Counted from the first letter of the stretch, positions 17,539 to 25,807 are shown. The stretch: DNA of 64,000 bases from Granulicella sp. S156 (GCF_009766105.1 NZ_LMUH01000026.1:733851-797850); one strand, 5' to 3'. A program made the numbers and translations. The notes: generated by a model not told the origin, from the letters alone.

Positions 17539-17568
17539 AGTTCTCCGTTCTCAGTTGTCAGTTCTCAG
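17539..17568. repeat. heptamer array on the sucD side of the IVP gene
   Basis: Plus strand units AGTTCTC, CGTTCTC, AGTTGTC, AGTTCTC, then AG. The minus-strand unit is GAGAACT (CTGAGAA in shifted register). It starts 5 bases upstream of the sucD ATG and overlaps the stop codon of the IVP gene (17558-17560). The CGTTCTC variant creates the GGAG that serves as ribosome-binding site for sucD. It is in opposite orientation to the array at 17951-17980. Confidence 0.92.
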
Positions 17569-17941
17569 TCTGTCGAACTTTGGGCGGTTGGCTAAGATAC
17601 TTCGACAATCCACTCAACATCTGACCGACTTCATGCGACAACATTTCGATTTCGCCAATCCTGTGCTCTTCTGCAAAACCTAAGCGATTGGCAATCAGGA
17701 ACTGCGTTTGCAGCTCACAATTACTGCCACGTGCTATTGAAACAAACTGCTTGAAATCTTTTCTGGTGCCGCGGGCTGATCCCTCTGCGATATTGCTCGC
17801 TATCGAAACTGCTGCGCGCTGCATCTGCGAACTCAAACCATAGATTTCGGATTTCGGGAACTCAGCCGTCAACCCATAGACCAAAACCGTTAGATCAATG
17901 GATAGTTTCCATACCTTCAACTCGCGAAATGACTTTGCCAC
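17558..17941 (-). CDS. four-helix-bundle protein of the 23S rRNA intervening-sequence (IVP) family
   Basis: 127 residues from GTG at 17941, with GAGG a few bases upstream. The sequence matches the IVP/TIGR02436 pattern (PF05635): [50 protein letters not shown], then [24 protein letters not shown]. These small helical-bundle proteins occur in rRNA intervening sequences and scattered in many genomes; the related Avd protein works in diversity-generating retroelements. Function here is unknown. It sits between sucC and sucD, bracketed by heptamer arrays in opposite orientation, and no reverse transcriptase is nearby. The 23S gene in this window has no room for an intervening sequence of this size. 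Confidence 0.9.
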   Translation of the reverse strand: MAKSFRELKVWKLSIDLTVLVYGLTAEFPKSEIYGLSSQMQRAAVSIASNIAEGSARGTRKDFKQFVSIARGSNCELQTQFLIANRLGFAEEHRIGEIEMLSHEVGQMLSGLSKYLSQPPKVRQTEN

Positions 17942-17950
17942 AATCCCTCA

Positions 17951-17980
17951 CTGAGAACTGAGAACGGACAACTGAGAACT
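17951..17980. repeat. heptamer array on the sucC side of the IVP gene
   Basis: Plus strand units CTGAGAA, CTGAGAA, CGGACAA, CTGAGAA, then CT. The last two bases are part of the sucC stop codon (complement of 17979-17981). It is the inverted counterpart of 17539-17568: in both arrays one of the four units is a CA-containing variant (GACAA). The start of the IVP gene is 9 bases away. Confidence 0.92.
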
Positions 17981-19151
17981 AGCCCTTCGCGGCGGCTACG
18001 ACCAAATCGGCTGCTTCTTTCATGGTGGCGCCAATCTGGACCTTTAGGCCGGAGTCCGCAATGATCTTGCGGCCCTCTTCAACATTCGTGCCTTCGAGCC
18101 GAAGAATGATCGGTAGCTGCACATTCAACTTCTTCGCAGCCGCAACCACTGCCGTCGCCAGCACATCCACACGCAGGATGCCGCCAAAGATATTGATGAA
18201 GATCGCCTTCACATTCGGATCGCTCAACAAGATGCCGAAGGCATTTTCAATCTGCTCCTGGTTCGCACCACCGCCGACATCGAGGAAGTTCGCAGCCGAA
18301 CCGCCCGCGTACTGGATGATGTCCATCGTCGCCATCGCCAGCCCCGCGCCGTTCACCATGCACGCGATATTGCCATCAAGCTTGATGTAGTTCAGCGCAT
18401 ACTTGCTGGCTTCGACTTCGAGCGGATCTTCTTCGCTCAGGTCGCGCAGTTCCTTCAGATCCTTGTGGCGGAACATCGCGTTGTCGTCGAAGTTGATCTT
18501 GCAGTCCAGCGCGAAGAGCTTGCCGTCCTTCGTCGTGATGAAGGGGTTGATCTCCATCAGCGTGGAGTCGGTCTCGATGAAGGCCTTGTAGAGGCCAAGC
18601 ATGAACTTCACCGCGTCGCCGATCTGAGCGGGCTCCAGGCCGAGCTTGAACGCCAGCTTCCGCGCCTGGTACGGCTGGAAGCCGATAGCCGGATCGACAT
18701 ATTCCTTGAAGATGGCGTCGGGATTCTCGTGCGCCACCTCTTCGATCTCCATGCCGCCCGCCTGCGATGCCATGAACACCACCTTGGACGACGCCCGGTC
18801 GAGGACGAGACCTAGATACAACTCGCGCGCAATGTTCGAACCGGACTCGATGAGCAGCCGCTGGACTTTTTGTCCGGCAGGCCCAGTCTGGTGCGTGACG
18901 AGCTGCATCCCGAGGATATTTTTCGAGTACTCGACAGCCTCTTCAAGCGAGCGAGCCAGCTTGACGCCACCGCCCTTGCCCCGTCCACCCGCATGAATCT
19001 GCGCCTTGACGACAACAACCGCGTTGCCGGCGGAGAAAAGCTGCTTGGCGGCCGCATCGGCCTCTTCGATCGTGGTGGCCATCTCCCCGTTGGGTACGGG
19101 GACGCCGTACTTCCGGAGAATCTCTTTAGCCTGGTACTCGTGGATCTTCAT
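17979..19151 (-). CDS. sucC: succinate--CoA ligase (ADP-forming), beta subunit
   Basis: 390 residues, full length, beginning [20 protein letters not shown], the standard SucC N-terminus. The ATP-grasp domain (residues about 1-240) includes [19 protein letters not shown] and [26 protein letters not shown], with the metal-binding Asn/Asp. The C-terminal ligase domain contains [35 protein letters not shown] lies just upstream of the ATG at 19151. It partners SucD; the pair is interrupted by the IVP cassette. The stop codon abuts a heptamer array. Confidence 0.97.
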   Translation of the reverse strand: MKIHEYQAKEILRKYGVPVPNGEMATTIEEADAAAKQLFSAGNAVVVVKAQIHAGGRGKGGGVKLARSLEEAVEYSKNILGMQLVTHQTGPAGQKVQRLLIESGSNIARELYLGLVLDRASSKVVFMASQAGGMEIEEVAHENPDAIFKEYVDPAIGFQPYQARKLAFKLGLEPAQIGDAVKFMLGLYKAFIETDSTLMEINPFITTKDGKLFALDCKINFDDNAMFRHKDLKELRDLSEEDPLEVEASKYALNYIKLDGNIACMVNGAGLAMATMDIIQYAGGSAANFLDVGGGANQEQIENAFGILLSDPNVKAIFINIFGGILRVDVLATAVVAAAKKLNVQLPIILRLEGTNVEEGRKIIADSGLKVQIGATMKEAADLVVAAAKG

Positions 19152-19280
19152 TCGCGCTCCAGAATGCTACAAGATGCGACAATTCGCTCTTTATACAGAC
19201 CCAGTCATAGTAGCGAGTGCCGGAAACGCGGAGCAAGCCACCACGACGATTATCGGTGCGAGTGTGCGTTTTTGGCCGTC

Positions 19281-19331
19281 GGTTCACAGTCGCCCGTTGC
19301 CGGTTCTCAGTTCTCAGTGGTCAGTTCTCAG
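19281..19331. repeat. degenerate heptamer array (left arm of an 'empty' inverted pair)
   Basis: Seven in-phase 7-bp units from 19281: GGTTCAC, AGTCGCC, CGTTGCC, GGTTCTC, AGTTCTC, AGTGGTC, AGTTCTC, then AG. The right-hand four match the array at 17539-17568. It lies in the spacer between sucC and trpD, in opposite orientation to the array at 19453-19487. Confidence 0.85.
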
Positions 19332-19452
19332 AATGGGGTGCTTTGAAGGGTACGGCCTTCCAGGCCGTACGTAAACCGCTCACCGCTCAAGCGGCTTTAG
19401 CCGCGGAGGGAATGTACGCACCGGCAAAATTCCCGCCTCAACTCGTCTGCCT
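19332..19452. other. interior of the inverted heptamer pair, two hairpins, no gene
   Basis: The 121-base interior carries GTACGGCC-TTCCA-GGCCGTAC (19350-19370) and GCGGC-TTTA-GCCGC (19391-19404). Such short 'stem-TTNAG-stem' modules also occur at 41322-41384. No open frame of useful length is confined to it. Together with the flanking arrays it forms most of the 360-base gene-free stretch between sucC and trpD. Confidence 0.6.
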
Positions 19453-19487
19453 CTGACAACTGAGAACTGACCACTGAGAACTGGACC
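19453..19487. repeat. heptamer array (right arm of the 'empty' inverted pair)
   Basis: Plus strand units CTGACAA, CTGAGAA, CTGACCA, CTGAGAA, then a diverged CTGGACC. Same unit and polarity as the array at 17951-17980. It ends 24 bases upstream of the trpD ATG, so trpD expression signals would lie in or beside it. Confidence 0.88.
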
Positions 19488-19511
19488 CCAAATCTGCTAG
19501 CCTCAAGCTGA

Positions 19512-20528
19512 ATGTCGATCCAAACAGAACTACGGCGCATCGTCGAAGCGCGCGAGACCCTCTCCTTCGAAGCCGCGCTCGCCCTGATGCAGCGCATCCT
19601 CGCCGGCGAGGCCTCGGACATAGAAATTGCCACCCTGCTCGGCGCTCTGGCCGGACGCGGCGAGACAGCCCACGAGATCGCAGGCTTCGCCACCGCCATG
19701 CGTGCCGTGGCAACGACCCTCCCCCTCACAGACGCGGAACGCGAGCAGTTGGTGGACACCTGCGGCACCGGCGGCGATGCCAGCGGCAGCTTCAACATCT
19801 CCACCGCAGCGGCGCTGGTAGCCGCCGCTGCGGGAGCAAAAGTCGCCAAGCACGGCAACCGCGCGATTACCTCCCGCTGCGGCTCAGCCGACGTGCTCGA
19901 CGCCCTGGGAATTCCGACCACGCTCTCCCCCGAAGCCGCCGCAAAGGCCCTGCGCGAACAAGGATTCTGTTTTCTGCTGGCCCCCTCGCATCATCCTGCC
20001 ATGAAGGCCGTCATGCCCGTACGGCGTGCGATGGGCGTACGCACGGCGCTGCATGTGCTCGGTCCTCTGCTCAATCCGGCGGGCGCGCGGCGGCAGGTGA
20101 TGGGTGTCTACTCCGCACGGCTGGTTCCTCTCGTCGCCGAAGCCATGACCATGCTCGGCGTGCAGCACGCATTCGTCGTTCACGGTGATGGTGGCCTCGA
20201 CGAACTGGCACTCAGCGGCCCCAGCGAAGTCGCCGAAGTACGCGACGGAAGCGTTCGCCAATATATCGTCTCCCCCGAGAATTTCGGCCTGCAGCGAGCC
20301 CCGCTGTCCGCCCTCGAAGGCGGCGATGCCACGACAAATGCAGCGATCCTAACGGCAGTCTTCGCCGGAGAACCCGGGCCCCGACGCGACGTCGTGCTGC
20401 TGAACGCAGCAGCGGTGCTAACCTCCGCAGGCCTCGCCCAGAATATTCACGAAGGCGTTACCGTTGCCTCTGCGACAATCGATTCCGGCGCCGTGACAAA
20501 ACTGGTTGCAAGCCTGCAAAGCACGTAG
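19512..20528 (+). CDS. trpD: anthranilate phosphoribosyltransferase
   Basis: 338 residues, the usual length. It joins anthranilate to PRPP in tryptophan synthesis. Signatures include the PRPP loop CGTGGDASGSFNIST (residues 84-98), KHGNRAITSRCGSADVLDALG (113-133), FLLAPSHHPAMK and GPLLNPAGARRQVMGVY. ATG at 19512 is the first start, with no strong ribosome-binding site. No other trp gene is adjacent, so it appears as a lone gene between sucC and a VOC-family gene. Confidence 0.96.
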   Translation: MSIQTELRRIVEARETLSFEAALALMQRILAGEASDIEIATLLGALAGRGETAHEIAGFATAMRAVATTLPLTDAEREQLVDTCGTGGDASGSFNISTAAALVAAAAGAKVAKHGNRAITSRCGSADVLDALGIPTTLSPEAAAKALREQGFCFLLAPSHHPAMKAVMPVRRAMGVRTALHVLGPLLNPAGARRQVMGVYSARLVPLVAEAMTMLGVQHAFVVHGDGGLDELALSGPSEVAEVRDGSVRQYIVSPENFGLQRAPLSALEGGDATTNAAILTAVFAGEPGPRRDVVLLNAAAVLTSAGLAQNIHEGVTVASATIDSGAVTKLVASLQST

Positions 20529-20555
20529 AGTTGTCATGGGCATCCTTCCGGATAC

Positions 20556-20570
20556 GTGCGATAATCGCAC
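20556..20570. promoter_or_regulatory. 15-bp palindrome, possible operator
   Basis: GTGCGAT-A-ATCGCAC is a perfect 7-bp inverted repeat around one base. It lies 28 bases after the trpD stop and 90 bases before the VOC-protein gene. It has the size of a dimeric repressor site. No regulator is adjacent, so this is only a candidate. Confidence 0.35.
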
Positions 20571-20659
20571 AAGCACGAAGAGCGGAAAAGGGCGGTTTAC
20601 TGCATATCCCAACACTTCGGGCACCCATTAGAAGCAATGAATCTTGAGAGGTTAGCGAC

Positions 20660-21037
20660 ATGGCACGAGTAACCGGCATTGGCGGCGTCTTCCTTCGTTC
20701 GAACGATTCCAAGGCACTGGCAAAGTGGTACGCCGAGCATCTTGGCCTTCACCTCAGCGACTTCAACGGCACCGCCTTTCAGTGGAGCGACGAAATCCCC
20801 GCCGGCACAGGCATGACCGCCTGGTCGGCATTCCCACAGGACACGCAGTACTTCGGCGAAGGCCAGCAGGCAGCGATGATCAACTATCGTGTCGACGACC
20901 TCGACGCTCTGCTCACTCAACTCGCCGCGGCAGGCGTATGGATTGATCCAAAGCGCGACAACCAGTCCTACGGCCGCTTCGCATGGATCAAAGACTGCGA
21001 CGGCAACCGCCTGGAACTGTGGCAGCCTCTGGCCTAG
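20660..21037 (+). CDS. VOC family protein (glyoxalase/bleomycin-resistance fold)
   Basis: 125 residues. It begins MARVTGIGGVFLRSNDSKALAKWYAEHLGL and ends DCDGNRLELWQPL, the paired beta-alpha-beta-beta-beta pattern of vicinal-oxygen-chelate proteins. The Glu near the C-terminus (RLELW) is the common metal ligand. GAGAGGTTAG precedes the ATG at 20660. Substrate unknown; family members include glyoxalase-like enzymes, dioxygenases and resistance proteins. An MFS transporter follows after 24 bases and may be co-transcribed. Confidence 0.88.
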   Translation: MARVTGIGGVFLRSNDSKALAKWYAEHLGLHLSDFNGTAFQWSDEIPAGTGMTAWSAFPQDTQYFGEGQQAAMINYRVDDLDALLTQLAAAGVWIDPKRDNQSYGRFAWIKDCDGNRLELWQPLA

Positions 21038-21061
21038 GAATAGAGCCTGTAAGCTCAAGGC

Positions 21062-22270
21062 ATGGCCGAAATCTCAAACCAGCCGAGACGATATGCCCCT
21101 CTGTGGTTGATGGGCATGTCGAACATGACGCTTGGCTTGTTCGGCGGATTTCTATTAGTGCCGTTACCGCAGATGCTCGCTGCGCAGGGTGTACCCGAGG
21201 GCTACATCACAGCGATCGTCGCGACGTGCCTCTCGCCGGGATTCTGGGGTTTTGCCCTGGGGCCCCTGCTCGATGTCCGGTTCTCTCGACGGTGGTACGC
21301 TGCCCTGTTTGCCATCCTTGCAGGCGCCATCATGGCCGCCTCCATTTTGTCGCAGCACCACATGCGCACGATGGAGACGTTGCTGACCATCGGGTACGCC
21401 TCGGCCATGTTGAGCTCCAACGCGCTCGGCGGCTGGCTCGGGACGATCGTACGCCGCGAAGATGAGGCCCAGCTCAGCGCCTGGACCCAGGTGGGAAGCT
21501 ACCTGGGCTATGCCTTGATGGCCGTCCTTCCGGGCGAGCTCTCCCGGGTGTTACCTCCCTCTCTCACAGCGCCCCTGCTGGGCACGCTGGTCGTATTGCC
21601 AGCCGTCATCTTTCTATGGATGCCGGTCCCTCTCGAAAACCTCACCCAGGCAAAGCGGCTCGCGGAAAGCTTTGGCGCCTTCGGACGAGAGCTCCTGGCC
21701 CTTTTTAAACGCCGCGAGGTCCTGGTAGCCCTGCCCTTGTTCCTGCTGCCGACAGGCTCCTTCGCCATGACCAACAACCTCGGAGGAATAGGCCAGGACT
21801 TCCATGCCAGCCCCCAGTTTGTGAGCCGCATCAGCGCACTCATGCTCATGCTGGCCGGCGCGTTTGGCTGCCTGATGCTGCCTCTGCTGGCCAAGAAGAT
21901 ACGGATTCTACCGCTGTACTTTGTAGTGGGCATCGCAGGCGCACTCTTTACCTTGAGCCTGCTGGCGCTCCCCCACGCCCCGGCAACCTTCGCGACAGCC
22001 ATCCTGGGAGAGAACATCTTCCAGGCACTTTCGTTCTCGACCGCTGTAGCCATTACCTTCGATACGATCGGACGCAATAACCCTCTGGCAGCGACGCAGT
22101 TCGGCCTGCTGACCTCGGCGACGGCCCTGCCCATCAGCTACATGGGCGCACTCGACGGCTGGGCCTACGGCCACGGCGGTCTGCGCGGAGAGTTGCGTAC
22201 CGACGCACTGGTAAGCCTCGCCGCCTGCGTGGCGTTACTACCGCTGGTGCGCTTGATGCGCAAAGGGTAA
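21062..22270 (+). CDS. MFS transporter
   Basis: 402 residues with about 12 hydrophobic segments in two halves. The N-terminus (LWLMGMSNMTLGLFGGFLLVPLPQMLAAQGVP) and the GPLLDVRFSRRWY loop after segment 2 resemble AmpG/PAT-type major facilitator proteins. The mid-loop between the halves (LAESFGAFGRELLALFKRREV) is cytoplasmic. Substrate cannot be told; AmpG relatives move muropeptides. It lies 24 bases after the VOC gene. Confidence 0.82.
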   Translation: MAEISNQPRRYAPLWLMGMSNMTLGLFGGFLLVPLPQMLAAQGVPEGYITAIVATCLSPGFWGFALGPLLDVRFSRRWYAALFAILAGAIMAASILSQHHMRTMETLLTIGYASAMLSSNALGGWLGTIVRREDEAQLSAWTQVGSYLGYALMAVLPGELSRVLPPSLTAPLLGTLVVLPAVIFLWMPVPLENLTQAKRLAESFGAFGRELLALFKRREVLVALPLFLLPTGSFAMTNNLGGIGQDFHASPQFVSRISALMLMLAGAFGCLMLPLLAKKIRILPLYFVVGIAGALFTLSLLALPHAPATFATAILGENIFQALSFSTAVAITFDTIGRNNPLAATQFGLLTSATALPISYMGALDGWAYGHGGLRGELRTDALVSLAACVALLPLVRLMRKG

Positions 22271-22450
22271 GCCTTTATCTTTTCCAGCAGAACGGCAACT
22301 CAATGCCAGCCGTCGTAACGTCAACTTCATACAGGACACACAAGACTGAGAGCTAGTATGGGCATACCAAAACTACGCTTACGGCCACCTCCATAAGCGC
22401 TCCCCGTCATACGAACATCCCCGCACTGAACCCAATAAGGAGAATTTTCA

Positions 22451-23272
22451 ATGAGCATCCTCACCCTCAAAGATGGAAACACCCTCTATTACAAGGACTG
22501 GGGCACCGGTCAGCCCATCGTGTTCTCGCACGGCTGGCCGTTGACGGCAGATGCCTGGGACGCGCAGATGCTGTTCCTCGGCCAGCAAGGCTATCGCGTC
22601 ATCGCCCACGACCGCCGCGGCAATGGCCGCTCCAGCCAGCCGTGGGACGGCAACGAGATGGACACTTATGCCGACGATCTTGCTGAGCTATTCGAAGCGC
22701 TCGACCTGAAGGACGCTGTGATGGTCGGCCACTCGACCGGTGGCGGCGAAGTTGCGCGTTACCTCGGCCGGCACGGCACCAAGCGAGTCTCCAAAGCGGT
22801 TCTGATTGGCGCGGTCCCGCCACTGATGCTGAAGACGGAGAAGAATCCCGGCGGCCTGCCGCTTTCGGTCTTTGACGGCTTACGGGCCAGCCTCGTCGCA
22901 GACCGGTCACAGTTCTACAAGGACCTTACCCTGCCGTTTTATGGCTATAACCGCCCCGGCGCCAAGATCTCTGAGGGTGTTCGCGACAGCTTCTGGCTCC
23001 AGGGGATGCTGGGCTCGCACAAGAGCGAGTACGACACGATCAAAGCCTTCTCCGAAACCGACTTCACCGAAGACCTCAAGAAGATCGACATCCCCACGCT
23101 GGTTCTGCATGGCGACGACGACCAGATTGTACCGATCGGAGCGGCAGGGCTGCTGTCTGCGAAGATCGTGAAGGGCGCGACACTGAAGGTCTACCCGGGC
23201 TTCCCGCACGGAATGTGCACGACGCACGCCGACGAGATCAACGCCGACCTGCTGGCCTTCATCAAAGGCTAG
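22451..23272 (+). CDS. alpha/beta hydrolase (non-haem chloroperoxidase/esterase type)
   Basis: 273 residues, with AAGGAG at 22437-22442 before ATG 22451. The catalytic triad fits: Ser95 in the nucleophile elbow GHSTGGGE, Asp in [10 protein letters not shown] and His in YPGFPHGM. The oxyanion region [12 protein letters not shown] is also typical. Close family members are annotated as cofactor-free chloroperoxidases or arylesterases; halogenation is probably a side activity. It stands alone and converges with tdk across a hairpin. Confidence 0.9.
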   Translation: MSILTLKDGNTLYYKDWGTGQPIVFSHGWPLTADAWDAQMLFLGQQGYRVIAHDRRGNGRSSQPWDGNEMDTYADDLAELFEALDLKDAVMVGHSTGGGEVARYLGRHGTKRVSKAVLIGAVPPLMLKTEKNPGGLPLSVFDGLRASLVADRSQFYKDLTLPFYGYNRPGAKISEGVRDSFWLQGMLGSHKSEYDTIKAFSETDFTEDLKKIDIPTLVLHGDDDQIVPIGAAGLLSAKIVKGATLKVYPGFPHGMCTTHADEINADLLAFIKG

Positions 23273-23290
23273 AAAGACCGCCGCCGTCGT

Positions 23291-23335
23291 TTTTCGCCGT
23301 CATCCTTCAGCTTCGTTTCAGGATGACGGCGAAAA
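23291..23335. repeat. 16-bp perfect hairpin between convergent genes
   Basis: Arms 23291-23306 and 23320-23335 (TTTTCGCCGTCATCCT and its complement) are exact, with a 13-base loop. It lies between the convergent hydrolase and tdk genes. The stem ends in AAAA on the 3' side of either strand, so it is not a classic T-run terminator. The GTCATCCT end is shared with the palindrome at 51830-51917. Confidence 0.75.
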
Positions 23336-23345
23336 CAGACCATTA

Positions 23346-23951
23346 CTACCCAACCGCAGGCAGTTCCAACTGCTCGGAGCCAAGCTCATCGGTGAATGGT
23401 GAGAAGTGCGCACGGCAACGGGCCTCATATAGGCCTGCTGCTCCCACCACGACCAACTCCTGGCTCTGCCCCAGCCTCTGCGTATGAATCGCCGACGCAC
23501 CGCAAACCATGCAGACAGCGGAAAGCTTCGTTACCTTGTCCGCAATGGCCATTAGGTTGGGAACCGGGCCAAAGGGCTCCGCCGCGAAGGTCGTATCGAG
23601 ACCGGCCATCAGAACGCGCTTGCCCATTGCGATTAGCTCAACGGCCAGGGGAATGATCCCGATGTCAAAGAACTGCACCTCGTCGATCCCCACGACCTCC
23701 ACCTCTGAGAGCAGAGGGTACAAAGCCTCGCGCAGATGCTCGACAGTGGCAACTGTAGTGGCCTCGTGGGTCTGCGAACTGTGTGAGGCGATAGCCGTAC
23801 GGTGATAACGCAGGTCGATGTCAGGCTTATAGCAAGCCACGCGCTGGCGAGCGATGCGCGCACGCTTAAGGCGGCGGATCAGTTCCTCGCTCTTGCCGGA
23901 GAACATGGGGCCGGTGATGACTTCAAGCACGCCGGGGGGCTGGGTCTGCAT
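23346..23951 (-). CDS. tdk: thymidine kinase (type II)
   Basis: 201 residues. It phosphorylates thymidine with ATP in nucleotide salvage. The P-loop GPMFSGKSEEL (residues 14-24), the catalytic Glu in GIDEVQFFD (about 88-96), the lasso region with Thr/Tyr and the zinc Cys set (CMVCGASA, then YEARCRAHF) are present. The start is ATG at 23951. It faces the hydrolase gene at its 3' end and the TIGR03435 gene at its 5' end. Confidence 0.95.
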   Translation of the reverse strand: MQTQPPGVLEVITGPMFSGKSEELIRRLKRARIARQRVACYKPDIDLRYHRTAIASHSSQTHEATTVATVEHLREALYPLLSEVEVVGIDEVQFFDIGIIPLAVELIAMGKRVLMAGLDTTFAAEPFGPVPNLMAIADKVTKLSAVCMVCGASAIHTQRLGQSQELVVVGAAGLYEARCRAHFSPFTDELGSEQLELPAVG

Positions 23952-24112
23952 GGGCTGGCGGTGGCCTCGTTGAGTGGAGTTGATACTTGAATTATCGTAA
24001 TCTCGGCGACGGATACACGCAGTGGATAAGTAAGCCGGTTCTCCGTTTGTGTCTCTCGAGAGATGCCACGAAACCTCGCATTACGAGGGTCACGGTCGAT
24101 ATGAGGTCTCCC

Positions 24113-24901
24113 ATGCTCAAGTGCAGGTTGTTTGTGTTGGCCGCAGTCATTGGCCTGATATCTGTCTCTTTCGCGTACGGACAAGAGAAACCGGCTCGAC
24201 TGACGTTCGATGTGGCAACGATCAAGCCCTCTCAACCGGGTCTGCGCAACGGCGGGATCAAACCGCTACCCGGTGGAACTGGATATACGGCTCAGAACAT
24301 TCACGTGAAACTCATCATCAGCTTGATGTACAAGGTTCCCATGCGACAGATCTCAGGCGGCCCGGACTGGCTCGACTCCGAGAACTTCGATATTGAAGCA
24401 AGGACGGACCATTCGTATGGCATCGACGATCTCCACGTGATGTTCCAGAATCTGCTGGCGGATCGGTTCAAGCTGAGATTCCATAAGGAGATCAAGGAAG
24501 GTCCCGTGTATGTGCTTACGGTGGATAAATCGGGGCTGAAGATGAAGCCCGATGGAAGCGGGCAGGCCCTCCAGATTCCAATCCTTCCCGGCAAAGACAA
24601 CGAATTTATTGGAACCAGGGTTCCCATGCAATATCTCTGCTGGTGGCTCGACCAGCAACTCCAGTGGGACGGGCGTCCCGTAATCGACAGAACCAGCCTG
24701 GATAAGAGCTACGACTTCACTCTGTCCTTTGTCCCGGAGTTCCCGCCCGACTTCCCCAAAGAGAACCTGCCTCCCGAACTCCTCGACCGTCCGTCACTCT
24801 TCGACGCCTTAAAGCAGCAGCTTGGCCTCAAACTAGAAGCCCAAAAGGGACCGGTGGACAATCTTGTCATCGATCACATAGAGAAACCGTCCGAGGATTA
24901 A
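24113..24901 (+). CDS. TIGR03435-family secreted protein
   Basis: 262 residues from ATG 24113, chosen because GAGG at 24103-24106 is 6 bases upstream; ATG at 24101 and a far upstream start at 23987 are also open. A signal peptide (FVLAAVIGLISVSFAYGQ) precedes TFDVATIKPSQPG, the hallmark start of this family. YTAQNIHVKLIISLMY, GPDWLDSENFDIEA, FQNLLADRFKLRFHKE, VYVLTVDKSGLKM, IDRTSLDKSYDFTLSF and the C-terminal QLGLKLEAQKGPVDNLVIDHIEKP all fit. The family is abundant in Acidobacteria and has no established function. Confidence 0.92.
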   Translation: MLKCRLFVLAAVIGLISVSFAYGQEKPARLTFDVATIKPSQPGLRNGGIKPLPGGTGYTAQNIHVKLIISLMYKVPMRQISGGPDWLDSENFDIEARTDHSYGIDDLHVMFQNLLADRFKLRFHKEIKEGPVYVLTVDKSGLKMKPDGSGQALQIPILPGKDNEFIGTRVPMQYLCWWLDQQLQWDGRPVIDRTSLDKSYDFTLSFVPEFPPDFPKENLPPELLDRPSLFDALKQQLGLKLEAQKGPVDNLVIDHIEKPSED

Positions 24902-24991
24902 CGGAATTTTTCAGTGATCTAGCTGCGGCCACAGTAGATGACATTCCGGTATTGAGCGTATTCTGGCGGTACTTCTTGTACGGGAGAGTTG

Positions 24992-25516
24992 ATGATGCGA
25001 TCTGGATGGTTTGCGATTGGCGGATTGGCACTGGGGATGTCTATTGCGGTGGCGCAGGGTCCCAAAGAGATTAAAGTGGCGATCAAGACGTCTACCGGGC
25101 AGGACGCCGGCACAGCCACCTTCAAAACGGTGAAAAAGGGCGTCAAAGTGAAGCTCGAGTTGAAGAATCTGCCCTTCGGCCCTCACGGCGTGCATATCCA
25201 CCAGAACGCGTCCTGTGAGGCCCCGGACTTCAAGAGCGCGGGCGGCCACTTCAATCCCGATGGAAAGAAGCACGGCTATATGAATGACATGGGTCACCAC
25301 AATGGGGACTTTCCGGCAAGCGTGGATATCGGCGAAGACCACAACGGCACGGCAACCTTTGTGCTGGGCTCGATCTCCCTTGACCCGGTGGCACCTAACT
25401 CCCTGTTCGCCAATGGCGGCACCTCCATCGTCGTGCATGAAAAGGCCGACGACGAGAAGACTGACCCCAGCGGAAATTCAGGGAATCGGATCGCCTGCGG
25501 AGTGATCAAAAACTAG
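24992..25516 (+). CDS. sodC: Cu/Zn superoxide dismutase
   Basis: 174 residues from ATG 24992 (or 24995); GGGAGAG at 24982-24988 is the ribosome-binding site. Signal peptide about 1-23 (WFAIGGLALGMSIAVAQG). The metal site is visible: HGVHIHQNASC, GGHFNPDGKKHG and HHNGDFP, plus HEKADDEKTDPSGNSGNRIACGVI, with two Cys able to form the conserved disulfide. It removes superoxide outside the cytoplasm. It is followed within 6 bases by a heptamer-type repeat. Confidence 0.95.
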   Translation: MMRSGWFAIGGLALGMSIAVAQGPKEIKVAIKTSTGQDAGTATFKTVKKGVKVKLELKNLPFGPHGVHIHQNASCEAPDFKSAGGHFNPDGKKHGYMNDMGHHNGDFPASVDIGEDHNGTATFVLGSISLDPVAPNSLFANGGTSIVVHEKADDEKTDPSGNSGNRIACGVIKN

Positions 25517-25522
25517 GAACAA

Positions 25523-25622
25523 GGGATCAGGGATTAGCCGCAAGAAAGTGCCTTTCCTATGAGTCATTTAGGTGCTAGGGTGAAGTACGGTTTAATTTTT
25601 CGAGTTCTTGATCCCTAATCCC
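25523..25622. repeat. inverted pair of two-unit heptamer repeats
   Basis: Left arm GGGATCA-GGGATTA (25523-25536) and right arm TGATCCC-TAATCCC (25609-25622). The arms are inverted but with units in swapped order, so 12 of 14 bases pair. They bracket 72 bases with no gene, between the sodC stop and the ECF operon. The unit GGGATYA differs from the CTGAGAA arrays but shares the 7-bp period and purine-rich strand. Confidence 0.7.
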
Positions 25623-25807
25623 AGCTTTTTGGGAACCGCACCGGCACCGGCTGCGTATTACAACCTATGGCAACGGCGACTATTCCGGCGATATTTGAAC
25701 GCGATAGCCGAATGCTGCTGGGGGGGCGAATTCTGCGGCGCGAGCCGTCGATACCTCCAGCCGGGCGCAACTCCCGGCCGGAGCTTTTGCCCGTGCAAGA
25801 GAAACCT

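Noticed and set aside
17558-17941. IVP gene as the Avd protein of a diversity-generating retroelement
   Set aside because: No reverse transcriptase, template repeat or variable target gene was found in the window.
23291-23335. Hairpin as a bidirectional intrinsic terminator
   Set aside because: The stem ends in AAAA, not TTTT, on the 3' side of both strands, so it lacks the U-run; treated as a repeat.
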